Both the position numbers and the translations under genes were made by a program. Below are positions 21,730 through 33,101 of a stretch of 64,000 nt of DNA, in pieces. The notes under the pieces were generated by a model. The model was given only the letters and a program-made list of their open reading frames with translations, did not search any database and was not told where the DNA came from. Within the stretch, counting starts at the first letter, position 1. Every line of letters starts with the position of its first letter. Source of the stretch: Globodera rostochiensis (lineage: Eukaryota > Nematoda > Chromadorea > Rhabditida > Heteroderidae); assembly GCA_018350325.1 (NCBI GenBank), contig JAEVLN010000023.1:621001-685000 (forward strand), in the 5' to 3' direction.

Positions 21730-23925
21730 AAAACGCGATTTTTTTTAAATAAATATTTTCTAAAACTCCTCAAAAAGATGCTAAAAACCCAAAATAGGTC
21801 CTGATTTCTTCTACATACTTTGGCGTTTCTTAGAAAAGTCCATACATATATCGCCCGCCATTCCCCGTTTTTAGACAATATTTTGGCATTTTTTTCGAAA
21901 ATTTCTTAATAAAAATGCAATAAAAAACGAAAATATTCCTAAAAAAGTTTAAAAAATTTTTTTACAAAAAATGCGCTCCCTTAAAATGACTTTTTCTTTG
22001 ACCAACAAATACGAATGCTCACTTAAAATTAAAATTTTAATGAAAATGAAAATGAAAATGTAACATTGTTACCGTACAAATACCGTGAGCCTCTTCGTTG
22101 GCCCAACTTCAACGACGGTCTCTCACCACCACCAATATCATCGGCATTATGATTTTTGTAACGCCTTTTGCGCCATCTTTTATCCCTTTCCGGATGCTTA
22201 GGAGGGCCCCGTGGCGCTTTTGGAAGTCTAAAAATATTGTTTTTTAAAGAAATTCTAACTTTTTTTTGCCACATAACTTTGGTTCAATTTGTCCTCTTGC
22301 ATAATTAATTTGAAGTTTTTGTCATTAAAATTGTCGTCATTCACGTTGAATTGATGTGCTACTTTTTTCTTTATATTTTTTCTTAACGAATTAAAAGAAA
22401 AATTTAATTAAAATAAATATTTTGAAATGGAACCCCCAAAAATGTCAACTTTTGTTGTTTTTGGCCATAAATGCAAAATATGCGATCACAAAAGGTCAAA
22501 ACTCTGACCAACGTAAAGACCGCCCGTTTTTTGCACTGGTTTGATCATAAAATTCAAAAAAATAAAAAATGTGAAACCTTCTATAAAGTTTTATGTTCTT
22601 GCCGATTCGTTCAAATTGTCCATTCTTGTATCCGTTTGCATTTATTGCCGACGACTTTTTCTGACGATTCTTTTTGCTTAAAAATTATTATTGTTATATT
22701 ATTATTGAGCCTTGATGTAAATGTTAAAGAATTTTATGAAAATTTATTAAAATTCAATAACATTTTTATTTGAAATTTTTGGGGTGCATTTCTGACCGAA
22801 GAATAAGTCCTTTCTTAGAGGCTAATTTTTGGCCAAAATTTTTTGTGATTTTTAAGAATATAAACGTTGACCGGGACTGGTACTGAAATTTCCATTTTGG
22901 GACTGAAATTTGGCCGCTTTGTCAAAAAGTCTTTAATTCAAAGCATCCTTATATGGGCCCGGTTTTTTTTATAAATATTAATTCTTTTAACTTATTGACT
23001 GGTTTTATACCCTTTATGTTGTTTAAGCTTTTCTTTATTTCGCAAATTTACATTTTTTGACGGCGTTTCTTTAAATTCTCTGCAATAAAAATATTATAAA
23101 TTCCAAATCATATATTATTTTTTAAATTATTGACTTATAATATCGCCTTTTTACTGTCATATTTCTCTTTTTACTCCCTTTCGATGCGGCATTTATGTAC
23201 AATAAAAATAGTAAAATAATAATAATAATATGTAATAATAAACGTTGTTTTTGTAGTAGTAAATACATCTAAAAATAAATAACAAAATTCAAAAATTCTT
23301 TACTATAATTTAAATGATTTTTTGATCTTTTATAAAAAATGAATAGAAATGCTTTTTATTCATCGATTTTTTTAGCTTTAATATTACAATTTCCCAATTT
23401 GAGGAAAACATAAATCAATCGATTCATTAAAACAGCGTTTTTTCTTTAAAATAAAATTAAAATTATAATACGAAATGCAAAAATGCCCTGATGACTCACA
23501 CATAAATAAAAATAATAGTTCAGAAATTTTTGGTTTCTAACGGTACATTTTTCGTTTTTATTGCATTTTTTTAAAAGTAATTTTCGAGAAAAGGCCTAAA
23601 TATTGAATTTCTTCAAGAATTATCCATAAAAATATTAGTAGAATTAAACATATGGACTCAAAATTGACCATAACGCAAAAATTCCAAAATATTCTATTAA
23701 AATATTCGGCTAAAATTCTTTTTGTGGTTTTCTGCCCAAACGCAATTTTTAAAAAATATATATTAAAAGCTTTTTTTAGAAATTTTTGGAGACTCAAAAA
23801 TTAAGAAATTTTTGGAAAAATATACCGAACGGACTAAAACGCGCAATGGTAAAAACTATTCGCAAAAAAACATAAAAATATGAACACTCGGACGCCCTGG
23901 TTATAAGGCAGAGAAAATAATTGCA
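21730..23925. other. AT-rich region without supported genes
   Basis: Mostly A/T-rich with GAAAATT-type simple motifs. On the minus strand 22065-22232 is flanked by an acceptor-like TTTTTAG and a donor-like GTAACA and could be an isolated exon, but no partner or family was found. Confidence 0.4.
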
Positions 23926-24351
23926 ACAAATCAGAACGGAGAGAAATGAGCGTAAAAGAGAAATAGTTCAGATATTTCTTTCTTTCTCTTTCCTTTTTTA
24001 CACCCCATCAAAAAATAATGATGAAAATATCCTTACATTATATAAGAACATGAGAGTGATTGATGTTGTGCGTTTCGCTCGCCGGTGCCGTTTCCCGCCT
24101 TGCGGCTTCGACAGTTTGTTGTTGTGACGCTGTCGCCGTTCTTCTTGAACTTGTGCCTGAATCCTGAACATGGGCTTGAACAAGGGAAGGGACTTGGCCG
24201 TTTTTGTATTCCCAAACCCTTCAACGTGAACATGGACCTGAGCATGACCCTGAACATGATCCTGTACACTTGTTTTGTGCCTGCCTGGCAATGGCAGAAC
24301 AAATTTTGGCGGTTGTCAAACGGTCGGAGTCGGTTTGAGCACAAAATCGCA
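23926..24351 (-). repeat. Dispersed promoter-like repeat, copy B
   Basis: Reverse-oriented copy of the family at 20381. Read on the minus strand it has GCGATTTTGTGCTCAAACCGAC, TTTGACAACCGCC, CCATTGCCAGGCAG, a TATA-like TTATATAATG, GATGGGGTG and AAAGAAAGAAA in the same order. Its middle carries CATGTTCAGG-type direct repeats also seen in copy D. Confidence 0.65.
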
Positions 24352-24414
24352 ACCTTTTTTATTTTTCAATTTTTTTCACTAATTCAATTTGGTACACTTT
24401 TCGTTATCGAAACA

Positions 24415-25187
24415 CACCCCCCCCCCCCCCCCCCCCCCCCCCCTCCCCTTCGTATTCCGTGATTTTGGGTGATTCATTCGTATTCCGTGATTTTGGGTGA
24501 GCTCGTTTTCCATCCTTTTCTTTTTCCGTGATTTTGGGTGATTCCATTCGTATTCCGTGATTTTGGGTGATTCCTTTCGTATTCCGTGATTTTGGGTGAG
24601 CTCGTTTTCCATCCTTTTCTTTTTCCGTGATTTTGGGTGATTCCATTCGTATTCCGTGATTTTGGTGATTTCATATTCCGTGATTTTGAGCAATTTCTTA
24701 TTCCGTGATTTTGGGTTATTTCGTTTCCATTCGAATTTCGTGATTTTGGGTGAGCTCGTATTCCGTCCTTTTCTTTTTCCGTGATTTTGGGTGATTCCAT
24801 TCGTATTCCGTGATTTTGGGTGAGCTCGTATTCCGTCCTTTTCTTTTTCCGTGATTTTGGGTGATTCCATTCGTATTCCGTGATTTTGGGTGAGCTCGTA
24901 TTCCGTCCTTTTCTTTTTCCGTGATTTTAGGTGATTCATTCGTATTCCGTGATTTTGGGTGATTCCTTTCGTATTCCGTGCTTTTGTTTCTATTCGTATT
25001 TCGTGATTTTGGGTGATTCCATTCGTATTCCGTGATTTTGGGTGAGCTCGTATTCCGTCCTTTTCTTTTTCCGTGATTTTGGCTGAGCTCGTATTCCGTC
25101 CTTTTCTTTTTCCGTGATTTTGGCTTATATCGTATTCCGTGATTTTGAGGGATTTCGTATTCCGTGATTTGGGTGATTCCGTGCATA
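24415..25187. repeat. Poly-C tract and CCGTGATTTTGGGTGA minisatellite
   Basis: A run of over 20 C followed by about 25 units of 25-37 bp built on TATTCCGTGATTTTGGGTGA with spacers TTCCATTCG or GCTCGTATTCCGTCC. The unit keeps long minus-strand frames open (KSRNTNGITQNHG-type translations), which I regard as artefacts. Confidence 0.85.
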
Positions 25188-25609
25188 TAAGACTAAAAAT
25201 ATTTTTTGCTAATAAAATAAATTCAAAAATATTATTCAGAGGCCGTAAAATTGGGCTTTAAATTCCTATTCATATCTTTCCACCGTTTTAATCGTCTTCA
25301 ATCATCGCATTTTTTGTCGTAAATAAAATTTTTAAGCATATTATTTCCCCTTTTTTAATGGATTGACTCCGTTGAATAATTTTATCCAATTTATGCTTTT
25401 ACAAATCGTCTATAAAAGTCCAGCTCCACTTAGCCAAAAACAATTAAAAATCACTTTTTTTTATTTCTTCTCAATGCCAATTGACCATTATTTTAGAATC
25501 TTTTTTGTTTTTTGAAAATAAATTAACGTTACAATATTTTGTAAAACAAATTCAATTTTTAGAAAACTTTTGAAAAGTGTCATAAATTCAATTTCTCTTT
25601 TTTGATAAA

Positions 25610-25615
25610 ATGCCA
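25610..25615 (+). promoter_or_regulatory. ATGCCA (DOG-box-like) motif
   Basis: ATGCCA starts 49 bp upstream of the start codon of the small secreted gene and is conserved at the same distance in its paralogue at 44.3-45.0 kb. In Globodera this 6-mer is described as enriched upstream of dorsal-gland effectors. A 6-mer can occur by chance, and the conservation could simply reflect recent duplication. Confidence 0.4.
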
Positions 25616-25658
25616 AAATTTATTTTATTTAATTTAATTTAGAGCAAATAAAATAATA

Positions 25659-25948
25659 ATGCAATTCTCCGTGCTTTTCGTTGTGTTGATGATGCTCTTC
25701 GCCACTTTCTACATTGGTGTTGAGCCTTTTGCCCGCCAAGCCGCCCTCAACAACCTTGTACTGACTGTCCTTATTAATAGTTGATCACAGGAGGAGTCAT
25801 TCATCGATCAATTCTGATCACATAACATTTAAATCGATAAGATTATTTTGATCACACAATTATTAAGGGCGGAGGTGATGATGTGCCTGATGCCTCTGGG
25901 GCCTCCGCTGCTCAGCCCGGTCAGCAGCCTGGTTCTGGCTCAAACTGA
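25659..25948 (+). CDS. Small secreted Gly/Gln/Pro protein, paralogue 1
   Basis: Two exons: 25659-25757 and 25868-25948 (GTACTG donor, TATTAAG acceptor, phase 0), giving 59 residues. Exon 1 encodes a signal peptide (MQFSVLFVVLMMLFATFYIG) followed by VEPFARQAALNNL. Exon 2 gives GGGDDVPDASGASAAQPGQQ, PGSGSN and stop. The exon structure, intron motifs (GATCACA..., TTGATCACACAATTATTAAG) and flanks are shared with the inverted copy at 44341-45030, where the QPGQ part is expanded. Conserved signal plus variable repeat tail recalls hypervariable secreted effector families of potato cyst nematodes; membership is not established. Confidence 0.75.
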
Positions 25949-26659
25949 CGGACGCCAAATGTGTGTGCTGAGATGGACGCATTGAAGTGGATGATTCTAA
26001 TGATCGAATTTATGCTTTTCAAAAATGTTTTGAGCAAAAAAAAAATGATTTTTTGAAAAATTTGGAATTTTCGAAAAAGGTTCAAATTCTCGGGTCCGGA
26101 GTTCCAATTTTTTTGAGTAAATTTTTTTAAAATAAAGTCCCGATTCCGGTTTTTTGGTCACGCAGAGACCGGGACCAATCGGGACATTTGATGATTGCTT
26201 TGCCTGGGGCAGCACTAAAAAATCCAAAGTCCAACACTCTTTACCTTTGTTGTGACTCACTTTGACCCATTTAAAATTCGATGTTACTGTAATTTATTAT
26301 GCCAAAGCATTTTGTAAATCAAAATTATTTCTCTCGAAAAAACACTTACTAATAAATCAATTGATCAATTGGTTAGGCCGATCATATTTGATCAACTCTG
26401 CTGATGGGAAATCACGCAGCCATAAGTGAATCATCCAAAAAACGTTTTGGTGCATTGCTGGAATTTAACATCGCTTACATCATCACTCGTCCATTAGCAT
26501 ATTTTATCAGAATTTTGTTTTATTTCTATTAACAAAAAAACGTCTGGAGCATGTGGCAATTTCATCACCTATTTGCAGAACCATTCATTTGGGGTTGAGA
26601 ACCCGCCGGATCCCGAAATTTTAAATTAATTGGATTTTCTGCATGATCACTCCCCCAAA

Positions 26660-29277
26660 ATGTCATTGAACTTCAACTTGGCACTGACAATTCTAGTTCT
26701 CGGCATCCAAATCAACGGATGTTATGCAAATCAACAGTCATTGGCTCTTTCTGCTCAAACAGCTTCCGGTGATTTAAAGTAGGCTTGCACCAGAGTTATC
26801 CGAAACCCGATCTCGGTGCAACATAGCGGACCCGGATGGCGCCGGCCGTTTTGGCGCAATAAGTCATACATAATAACTCAAGTTTTATTAGGAAATCAAA
26901 ATTGATATCATTCAGAAGCTCTCCGTTTGTTGAACCTTTGATCAAACACGAAAGCTAACAGATTCGTCTTTTCTTAAAAAAGTTATAGCTTAAACATGTG
27001 AATCGCCATTTTTGCGTGTCAGTTATGGCGCGATGAGTCATACCTCACTTTTGTTTAAGTCGAATTTTCTAGTTCTTTTCTATTATAGCATCTACAGACT
27101 TGCTGCTTTCGAATGATACCAAGATTCTTTGATTTAGTCAAATAAGCAAAAAGTTATACGTTTCATTAACAAACTTCAATAATGTGTAATAAAGAAAGTT
27201 GCACATTTTTCAGAATATAACGCAGAAGAATTGTGCCGTCCCATTGAGGGCACTTTGTTCCACGCGCAATGTCTGCTGTCGGAGGTGGTCAAGCAGAAGG
27301 GCTTCATCCCCAAACATTTGCGCCCGCCATGGCTGGACTCCAAGCTGTTTGAGGACAACGAGCTGCCGCCAGACAAAGCGACGAGTGATGGATGTTACGC
27401 GTGTTACAAAGGCACAAAGGCGAGTAACGGCGTCAACCCGGGCGAGGAGTACTGTGCGTGTACGGTAAAAATTCTGAGACAAATTTTATATTGAATAAAA
27501 ATTGACCAATTTCAGTATAAGAAGCAAGCTTTGAATGTAAAATTTGAAAAAATTTTTGGCACATTTGACTTTGGCGACACAATGTGCATTCAGGATTTCC
27601 ACAAAATGACATTGGTAGTAAAAAAAATATTTTGGTTTTTTTTTAATTTTTTGGCTTTCGTAGATGCCAAAGTGTGGTAGTGACTATTACGAACATGTCA
27701 AGCATTGTGCCATGGTCTGAGATATTCTTACAAAAAAAATATATATATGTATATACAAAACTTTGTAGGTCCACTTCTACGATAATGACCCAGACAAAGA
27801 GCCAAGAAACACCGAGCACAAACGTAAAATAAATGTAATTTAACTTTTTACAATATTTTTAGGCACTCTGGTGCTTCTGGACGGTTGCATCATCACGGCG
27901 GGATCGTCACACAAAAATTGTACGGCAAAAGTGAACATTGCGTTTGAACAGCAGCCAAAAAGCTCCTTCTTCTACGGCACTTGCGATGCTGAGATGAAAA
28001 CAGTTTTTGAAAGCACGTCAGTCACAGGCAGTGATGTCCCGGTTCCGGAACCGCGGTTTCTGAAACCGGTTCTCGGAACCGTGGAACCGCAAAAAAATCC
28101 GGAACCGGTTCCCGGAACGGCGAAAAATCCGGAACCGGTTTCCGGAAGCTCAAAAATCCGGGACCGGTTTCGGAACCGCGAGAAAAAATGGAACCGGGGC
28201 ATCAGTGGTTACAGGAGAGTAGACAAATGAATGGGCGGATATTTAAAAATATAATATAAAAATGCCAAATTTGACCAAAACCCACAAAAATTCTAATAAA
28301 AAAAAGCGCCAAAATATGGCCCAAAAACACAAACAAACAAAAGCCCACTTTATCTTTTTAGTCATCATTTTTAGTAAAACCTTACTTTTTTGATTAGTAA
28401 CACCAATAATTAGTGGTTTGATTTGTTTTTAATTTCTTTAAAAAAATTAAAAAAGAAGATAGGTAAATGTTATTTATGGTCTTCTCCAATTATTACCAGA
28501 AACCAAATCTTTTAAACTTAACTTTTATTTATAAAGCATAATGTTGAATTAAAGTGCCAAAATATTAATTAAAAATGACATAATAAATTTTGAGCTTTTC
28601 TATTCAAAAACGATGTGCAAAGAATTGCATTTTATTTAGCATTGAAGTGAAAGCGTCTTTCGCTGGCGCCAGTGAAAAATTGGCAGATGCAAACAAAGGT
28701 GAGGGGGGGGGGGCTTTGTTTCCAATATAATTTGAGTTTTTTTAAATTAAAATTATTATTTTTTGAATTTTACAGTAACAAATGCCACCACCTCTTCATC
28801 ATTCGCTTTCCCTGTGGAGTTCAAACATCGAATTTGCAAGGGTTTGTTTGGCAGCACCGACGCGGACGATGCCTTCAAGAACATTACGATTGCCATAAGC
28901 GGCGAGTGCGTCAAGAAATTGAAATAAATTTTAGTTCTCCCGTTTTTTACTTCACAGTTGTGGCACAAAAAGCTTCAAGCTTCCAACTCTCGAGTTCGAC
29001 AAGGTTGGGTTCGCGAATTTTAATTGTTGTTATAGGTACCTTAATTTTAGGATACATTTAATCAGAAGAATATTTTTGCAGGGACGCGTGCAGGAGATGC
29101 GCGGGCTGCAGTTGGACCTGCGCCGCGGGAACGCGGTGGTGCAGTGGCGTGACGCCCTCGGCGGTTATGCATTCGCGAAGAAAGCGCGTCTGCTGTGGCA
29201 GCCCAGCGAGTTGAAGTCACTTAATGCGTATGGGCTCGTCAATGTTGCATTGATGTACCCGAATGTTGACCTGAATT
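26660..29277 (+). CDS. Secreted Cys-rich region, spliced in frame to a serpin
   Basis: Exons 26660-26768, 27214-27464, 27516-27614, 27664-27714, 27769-27823, 27863-28218, 28640-28698, 28776-28905, 28958-29003 and 29082-29277. Exon 1 gives a signal peptide (MSLNFNLALTILVLGIQING). The mature part has spaced cysteines (ELCRPIEGT, HAQC, GCYACYKG, YCACT, MCIQDF, PKCGSD, HCAM, GCIITAG, NCTAK, GTCDAE, RICKGLF, DCGTKSF) and N-glycosylation sites (NCT, NAT, NIT). I do not recognise the family. The last exon ends T|GTAAGT in phase 1 and joins the serpin's first exon in frame. Exon 6 contains a 179-bp inverted-repeat element with its duplication, which shifts the frame relative to exon 7; the two weakest donors are GTCTGA (27715) and GTGCGT (28906). 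The allele may be non-functional or rescued by an unseen splice form. Confidence 0.6.
28029..28207. mobile_element. hAT-like MITE inserted in a coding exon, TSD GTYACAGG
   Basis: 179 bp with inverted ends: CAGTGATGTCCCGGTTCC on the left, and CACTGATGCCCCGGTTCC as the complement of the right. It is flanked by GTCACAGG (28021-28028) and GTTACAGG (28208-28215), an 8-bp duplication with one change. The interior is palindromic GGAACCGG repeats. Confidence 0.8.
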
Positions 29278-29361
29278 GTAAGTGATTTGACGACATTATT
29301 AATTTAATTTAAAAAAATTTAAAATTGCACTTTCTTTGGCGAGCTATTTGGCGTTTTGTAG

Positions 29362-32300
29362 CTGTTGGTCAAGCGGAGTTCTCCATGGACTTACTGAAGG
29401 CGGTCTACCGTAACCGTGCCGAAGGTAACCCAGCGAAGAATACGGTACTATCGCCTCTTTCGGCAGCCATCGCCCTGGCCATGGCGTACGCCGGTGCACG
29501 CGGGCAAACTGCAGCTGAATTTGGCACAGTGTTGACCGGCGGTATTTGATTTTGTTGCTTGGGTTTTTGGCCATTTCAAACGATTCATTTAATTTTACAT
29601 AGAAATAATTAATTAATTTATTTTTTAAGCCTCAAAACATTCGTCTGGTTCAACGTTGCACATCAGTTTTGGCAAATTTTTGCAAGAAATTGCGTCCAAT
29701 CAAATTAATGAAGCGTTAAAACGGAACAATTTGCAATCCGATGGACCTCCTCCGGAGTTCAAACTAAAAATTGCCAACAGAATATATTTGGCGAAAACTT
29801 TCAACGTTTTGGACGAGTTCAAATTAGTCATCAACACGCATTATGGGGGCAACTTTGAGTCCATTGATTTTGAGCAAAACGTTGCAGCGGCCGAGGCAAA
29901 AAATTGAATTAAATTTGAACTTTTTTCCATTTAAAAAATGACGACTCCCTGAAAATAGAATGTTTGAAATATTCTTATGTTTTTTGCAGAAGATTAATGC
30001 CTTTGTTGAGGATGCGACAAATGGAAAGATCAAAGATTTGGTTAAATCGGATGATTTTAATTTTCAAACAAAGTTTACTTTTAACCTTAACTTTACTTTT
30101 AATAAATTTTTGAGGTTGGTTCTCGTCAATGCAATTCATTTTAAAGCAAATTGGCTTCGACCGTTTAGTAATCAAATGACGGAAAGGCTTACATTTTTTA
30201 TTGCTAATGGCCAAGAAAGCAAAGTATTTTAATAAATTTATCTATTTTTTTTTTAAACACAAATTGAATTTTATTGGAATTTTATAGAATTTATTATGAA
30301 AAAAATCAATTAGGTAAGTTAAATTAAAATTATTCAGTTGGATATGATGCAAATGCAACAGCAATTCATTTACGCCGAGGAAAACAATGTAAAATAAAAA
30401 TAAAAATAAAAATAATTATATAATTCAATTCAATTCAATTTCTTGATTTTGTTTTTCCCACTTAAATAAACAAAAAAATTCAGTTCAAAATGCTCGGAAT
30501 GCCATATGTCGGCGAGAAAGCGCACCTTTTCATCCTTTTGCCAAATGCAAATGATGGCTTGGAATATTTGTTAAACGAATTGAAAGGGGCCAAATTGATG
30601 GAATTGATTGAAAATTCGGCAACTACCGAAGTCAAAGTGAGCCAAAAAACCCTTTTTAGCAAAATAGTGCGTTTTGAAAGCATAATTGGAACTAGAGTTG
30701 GTCAGGACCGGGATTTTTGGCAAAAACCCGGGACCGGGATTGTGAAAGCCTGGATCGGGCGGGATCAAAGCCTGGATCGGGCGGGATCAAAGCCTGGATC
30801 GGGCGGGATCAAAGCCTGGATCGGGCGGGATCAAAGCCTGGATCGGGCGGGATCAAAGCCTGGATCGGGCGGGATCAAAGCCTGGATCGGGCGGGATCAA
30901 AGCCTGGATCGGGCGGGATCAAAGCCTGGATCGGGCGGGATCGAAGCCTGGATCGGGCGGGATCAAAGCCTGGATCGGGCGGGATCAAAGACTGGATCGG
31001 GCGGGATTGAAGCCTGGATCGGGCGGGATCAAAACCTGGATCGGGCGGGATCGAAGCCTGGTTGGGGCGGGATCAAGGCCAGCATGTTGAACCGGATCCG
31101 GGTTTCCAACGACCGATCCCGGTCAACCCTAATTGGAACTCATTTTTTAACATTATTTCATAAATTTGTGTATTTTCCTGTGAAACCTTCCCCCCCCCCC
31201 CGCAAATTCAGTACACATTCTCCAATTTCAATCAGAAAATTTAAATTCCAACAGAAAAGTTACGACTTTCCTTTTTGTCGCAGCTTTTGAAAGTATACTT
31301 ATAATTCCCCATCCCCCAACGGATTTTGGAACTTTTTTATGGGATTTTGCACGATAAAATTTGTTATGCTCTTTTTAGGTCATTTTGCCAAAATTCAAAA
31401 TTGAGTCGTCTCACCAAATGGGAGATGTACTTGCATCGCTTGGCATTAAACGTGCATTTGAGCGAAATGCCGACTTTTCCGGCATAAGCAACACAACATT
31501 GCCATTGCACATCAACAAAGTTATTCAAAAAGCGATGATTTCGGTGCGTAAATAATTTTTATCACTAAATTTATTCTTGTTAAGAATTTCAAAGAAAAAT
31601 GTTGATCATAGGGCGCCCGCCCAGAAACGAAATGAGAAATGACTCAAAGCCAATTTTTTTAAAAGTTTTCTTATGCACTAAAAACGATATTTAACTTAAA
31701 ATTTAGCGCGCTTGACCTTTAAATCGGGTTTTAAACCGTTTAAAAATTGACAAAAATGGATATTTTTGACCTAAATTTTGTGTCTTCCTGTGGATCGATC
31801 ATTCGCAACAAATTTATTATGAATCGGCATCTCTCGACGAGACAAATCAATCTAGCGGTGGGTGAAGTCAATCAGACGACGTTTGAGTGCTGGCAACTGA
31901 GTCCCAGTGTAAAAAAGACACTTCAGTACGGTGAAAATGATTAAAAATGAAAGGCCGCGTAGCGCGGGCCGCTAAAATTGAGCATACGCTGCCGAGGCAA
32001 GTTGTGGTGGGACGAGGCGGAGGGCGGAGTAAGTCTGACGAGCGCCAAGTCGGCCGGTATCCAAGTGGTGTCTGATCGCTTCTCACCTCTAGATCGAGTG
32101 TCTCGTCGAGAGATGCACCGATTGATAGCCAATGATCCACAGGAAGACACAAAATTTTAGGTCAAAAGTATCAATTTTTGGCAATTTTTACAAGGTTTAA
32201 CAACTGGTTTAACCCCAGAAAAACCTAATTTGAATCTGAGTGGATTTTCTATTGCTTAAATATTGGGGCTTCTTTTCGTAAACTAGAAAAGCCCTTATAA

Positions 32301-32620
32301 ATTAGGTACAAAAAAATTTTCAAAATTGCGTATTGCCCGAAAATTATTCGATTAGGTCAAGCCACGGATGGCACTTTAAAAGTTGAATTATAAATCTATG
32401 CCAAAACATAATTTTTTTAATAAATCCGAAGGTGGACGAGAACGGCACAGAAGCGGCTGCGGTGACTGCAGTTTTTTTATTAAGTCCTATTAGCCCCGCT
32501 GACGACGTCGTCCCCCCACCGCCCCCAACCTTTCGAGCCGACCACCCGTTCGCCTTTTTCCTCATCTACACCCAAAAGCAGCACGTCATGTTTAGCGGAG
32601 TTTTCATGGGCGAACAATGA
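29362..32620 (+). CDS. Serpin (serine protease inhibitor family)
   Basis: Exons 29362-29541, 29630-29895, 29990-30072, 30115-30223, 30338-30388, 30484-30636, 31379-31543 and 32432-32620, phase-consistent, about 398 residues. Serpins trap target proteases through their reactive loop. Visible family segments: AEFSMDLLKAV, NTVLSPLSAAIALAMAYAGA, KIANRIYLAK, INAFVEDATNGKIKDLV, LVLVNAIHFKANW, MLGMPYVGEKAHLFILLP, VILPKFKIESS, DVLASLGIKRAF, NADFSGIS, INKVIQKAMISVDENGTEAA, ADHPFAFFLIY and VMFSGVF. The hinge GTEAAAVTAV fits an inhibitory serpin. The loop between hinge and ADHPF is about seven residues longer than in alpha-1-antitrypsin and has five consecutive Pro. No signal exon of its own was found; the Cys-rich exons upstream splice in frame, implying a 786-residue secreted chimera if the MITE in exon 6 is discounted. 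Intron 29896-29989 is best read as GC-AG. Confidence 0.85.
30693..31131. mobile_element. hAT-like MITE carrying a 22-bp array, TSD ATTGGAAC
   Basis: 439 bp in a serpin intron, bounded by identical 8-bp copies ATTGGAAC (30685-30692 and 31132-31139). Ends are TAGAGTTGGTC and the complement of TAGGGTTGACC. The interior (about 30748-31075) is some 15 units of GCCTGGATCGGGCGGGATCAAA (22 bp), giving spurious open frames. Confidence 0.85.
31710..32225. mobile_element. Inverted-repeat element in the last serpin intron
   Basis: The left arm (about 31745-31850, TTTTTGACCTAAATTTTGTG, CTTCCTGTGGATC, GCATCTCTCGACGAGACA) is repeated inverted at about 32092-32190. The GC-richer loop (31940-32060) has no open frame of interest. 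Weaker similarity may extend the arms outward. I could not define a target duplication, so the limits are approximate. Confidence 0.6.
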
Positions 32621-33101
32621 GAGGGGAAATGCGATTTTTTTTTTGTTGCTAAAATTGAACCTAACTATTTTTAAACGAAAATTGTTTTGCTTTTTCGTTT
32701 TTAATTTAAATATGAAGATAATGTGTAAAACAGTTAAGCCCTCATTTGGGCCCACGCCAGTTGTACAACCCCAAAAGACTAGCCAAAATTTACCGGACAA
32801 TCCGGTTCGGGCTTTATTCCAGATCAAAATCATCTTTCACCGTCAATTGTTGTTCATTAATTTGCGTTAAACAGGTTGATTTAAATAGTTTATTTTCACA
32901 TATTAATTGCGATTAATAATTTAAAAATGAGTAATTTTAATTTGTTGAAACAATCAGAATATTTTAATCAAAATATCAGGAATTAAAAAGCAAAATTTAA
33001 CCCAAACACTTTCTGAATATTGAAATTTGTGGTTTCAAAAAATTGCTTAACTTTTAGTGTTTATGCCCAATTGGTTTGTTCGGATACATTTAAAAAAAAT
33101 T

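Noticed and set aside
24380..25186. Long minus-strand open frames (KSRNTNGITQNHG type)
   Set aside because: Produced by the minisatellite in several frames at once, with no start context or family.
30490..31290. 266-codon frame running from a serpin exon into the 22-bp array
   Set aside because: The serpin exon ends at a GTGAGC donor at 30637; the rest is MITE and minisatellite sequence.
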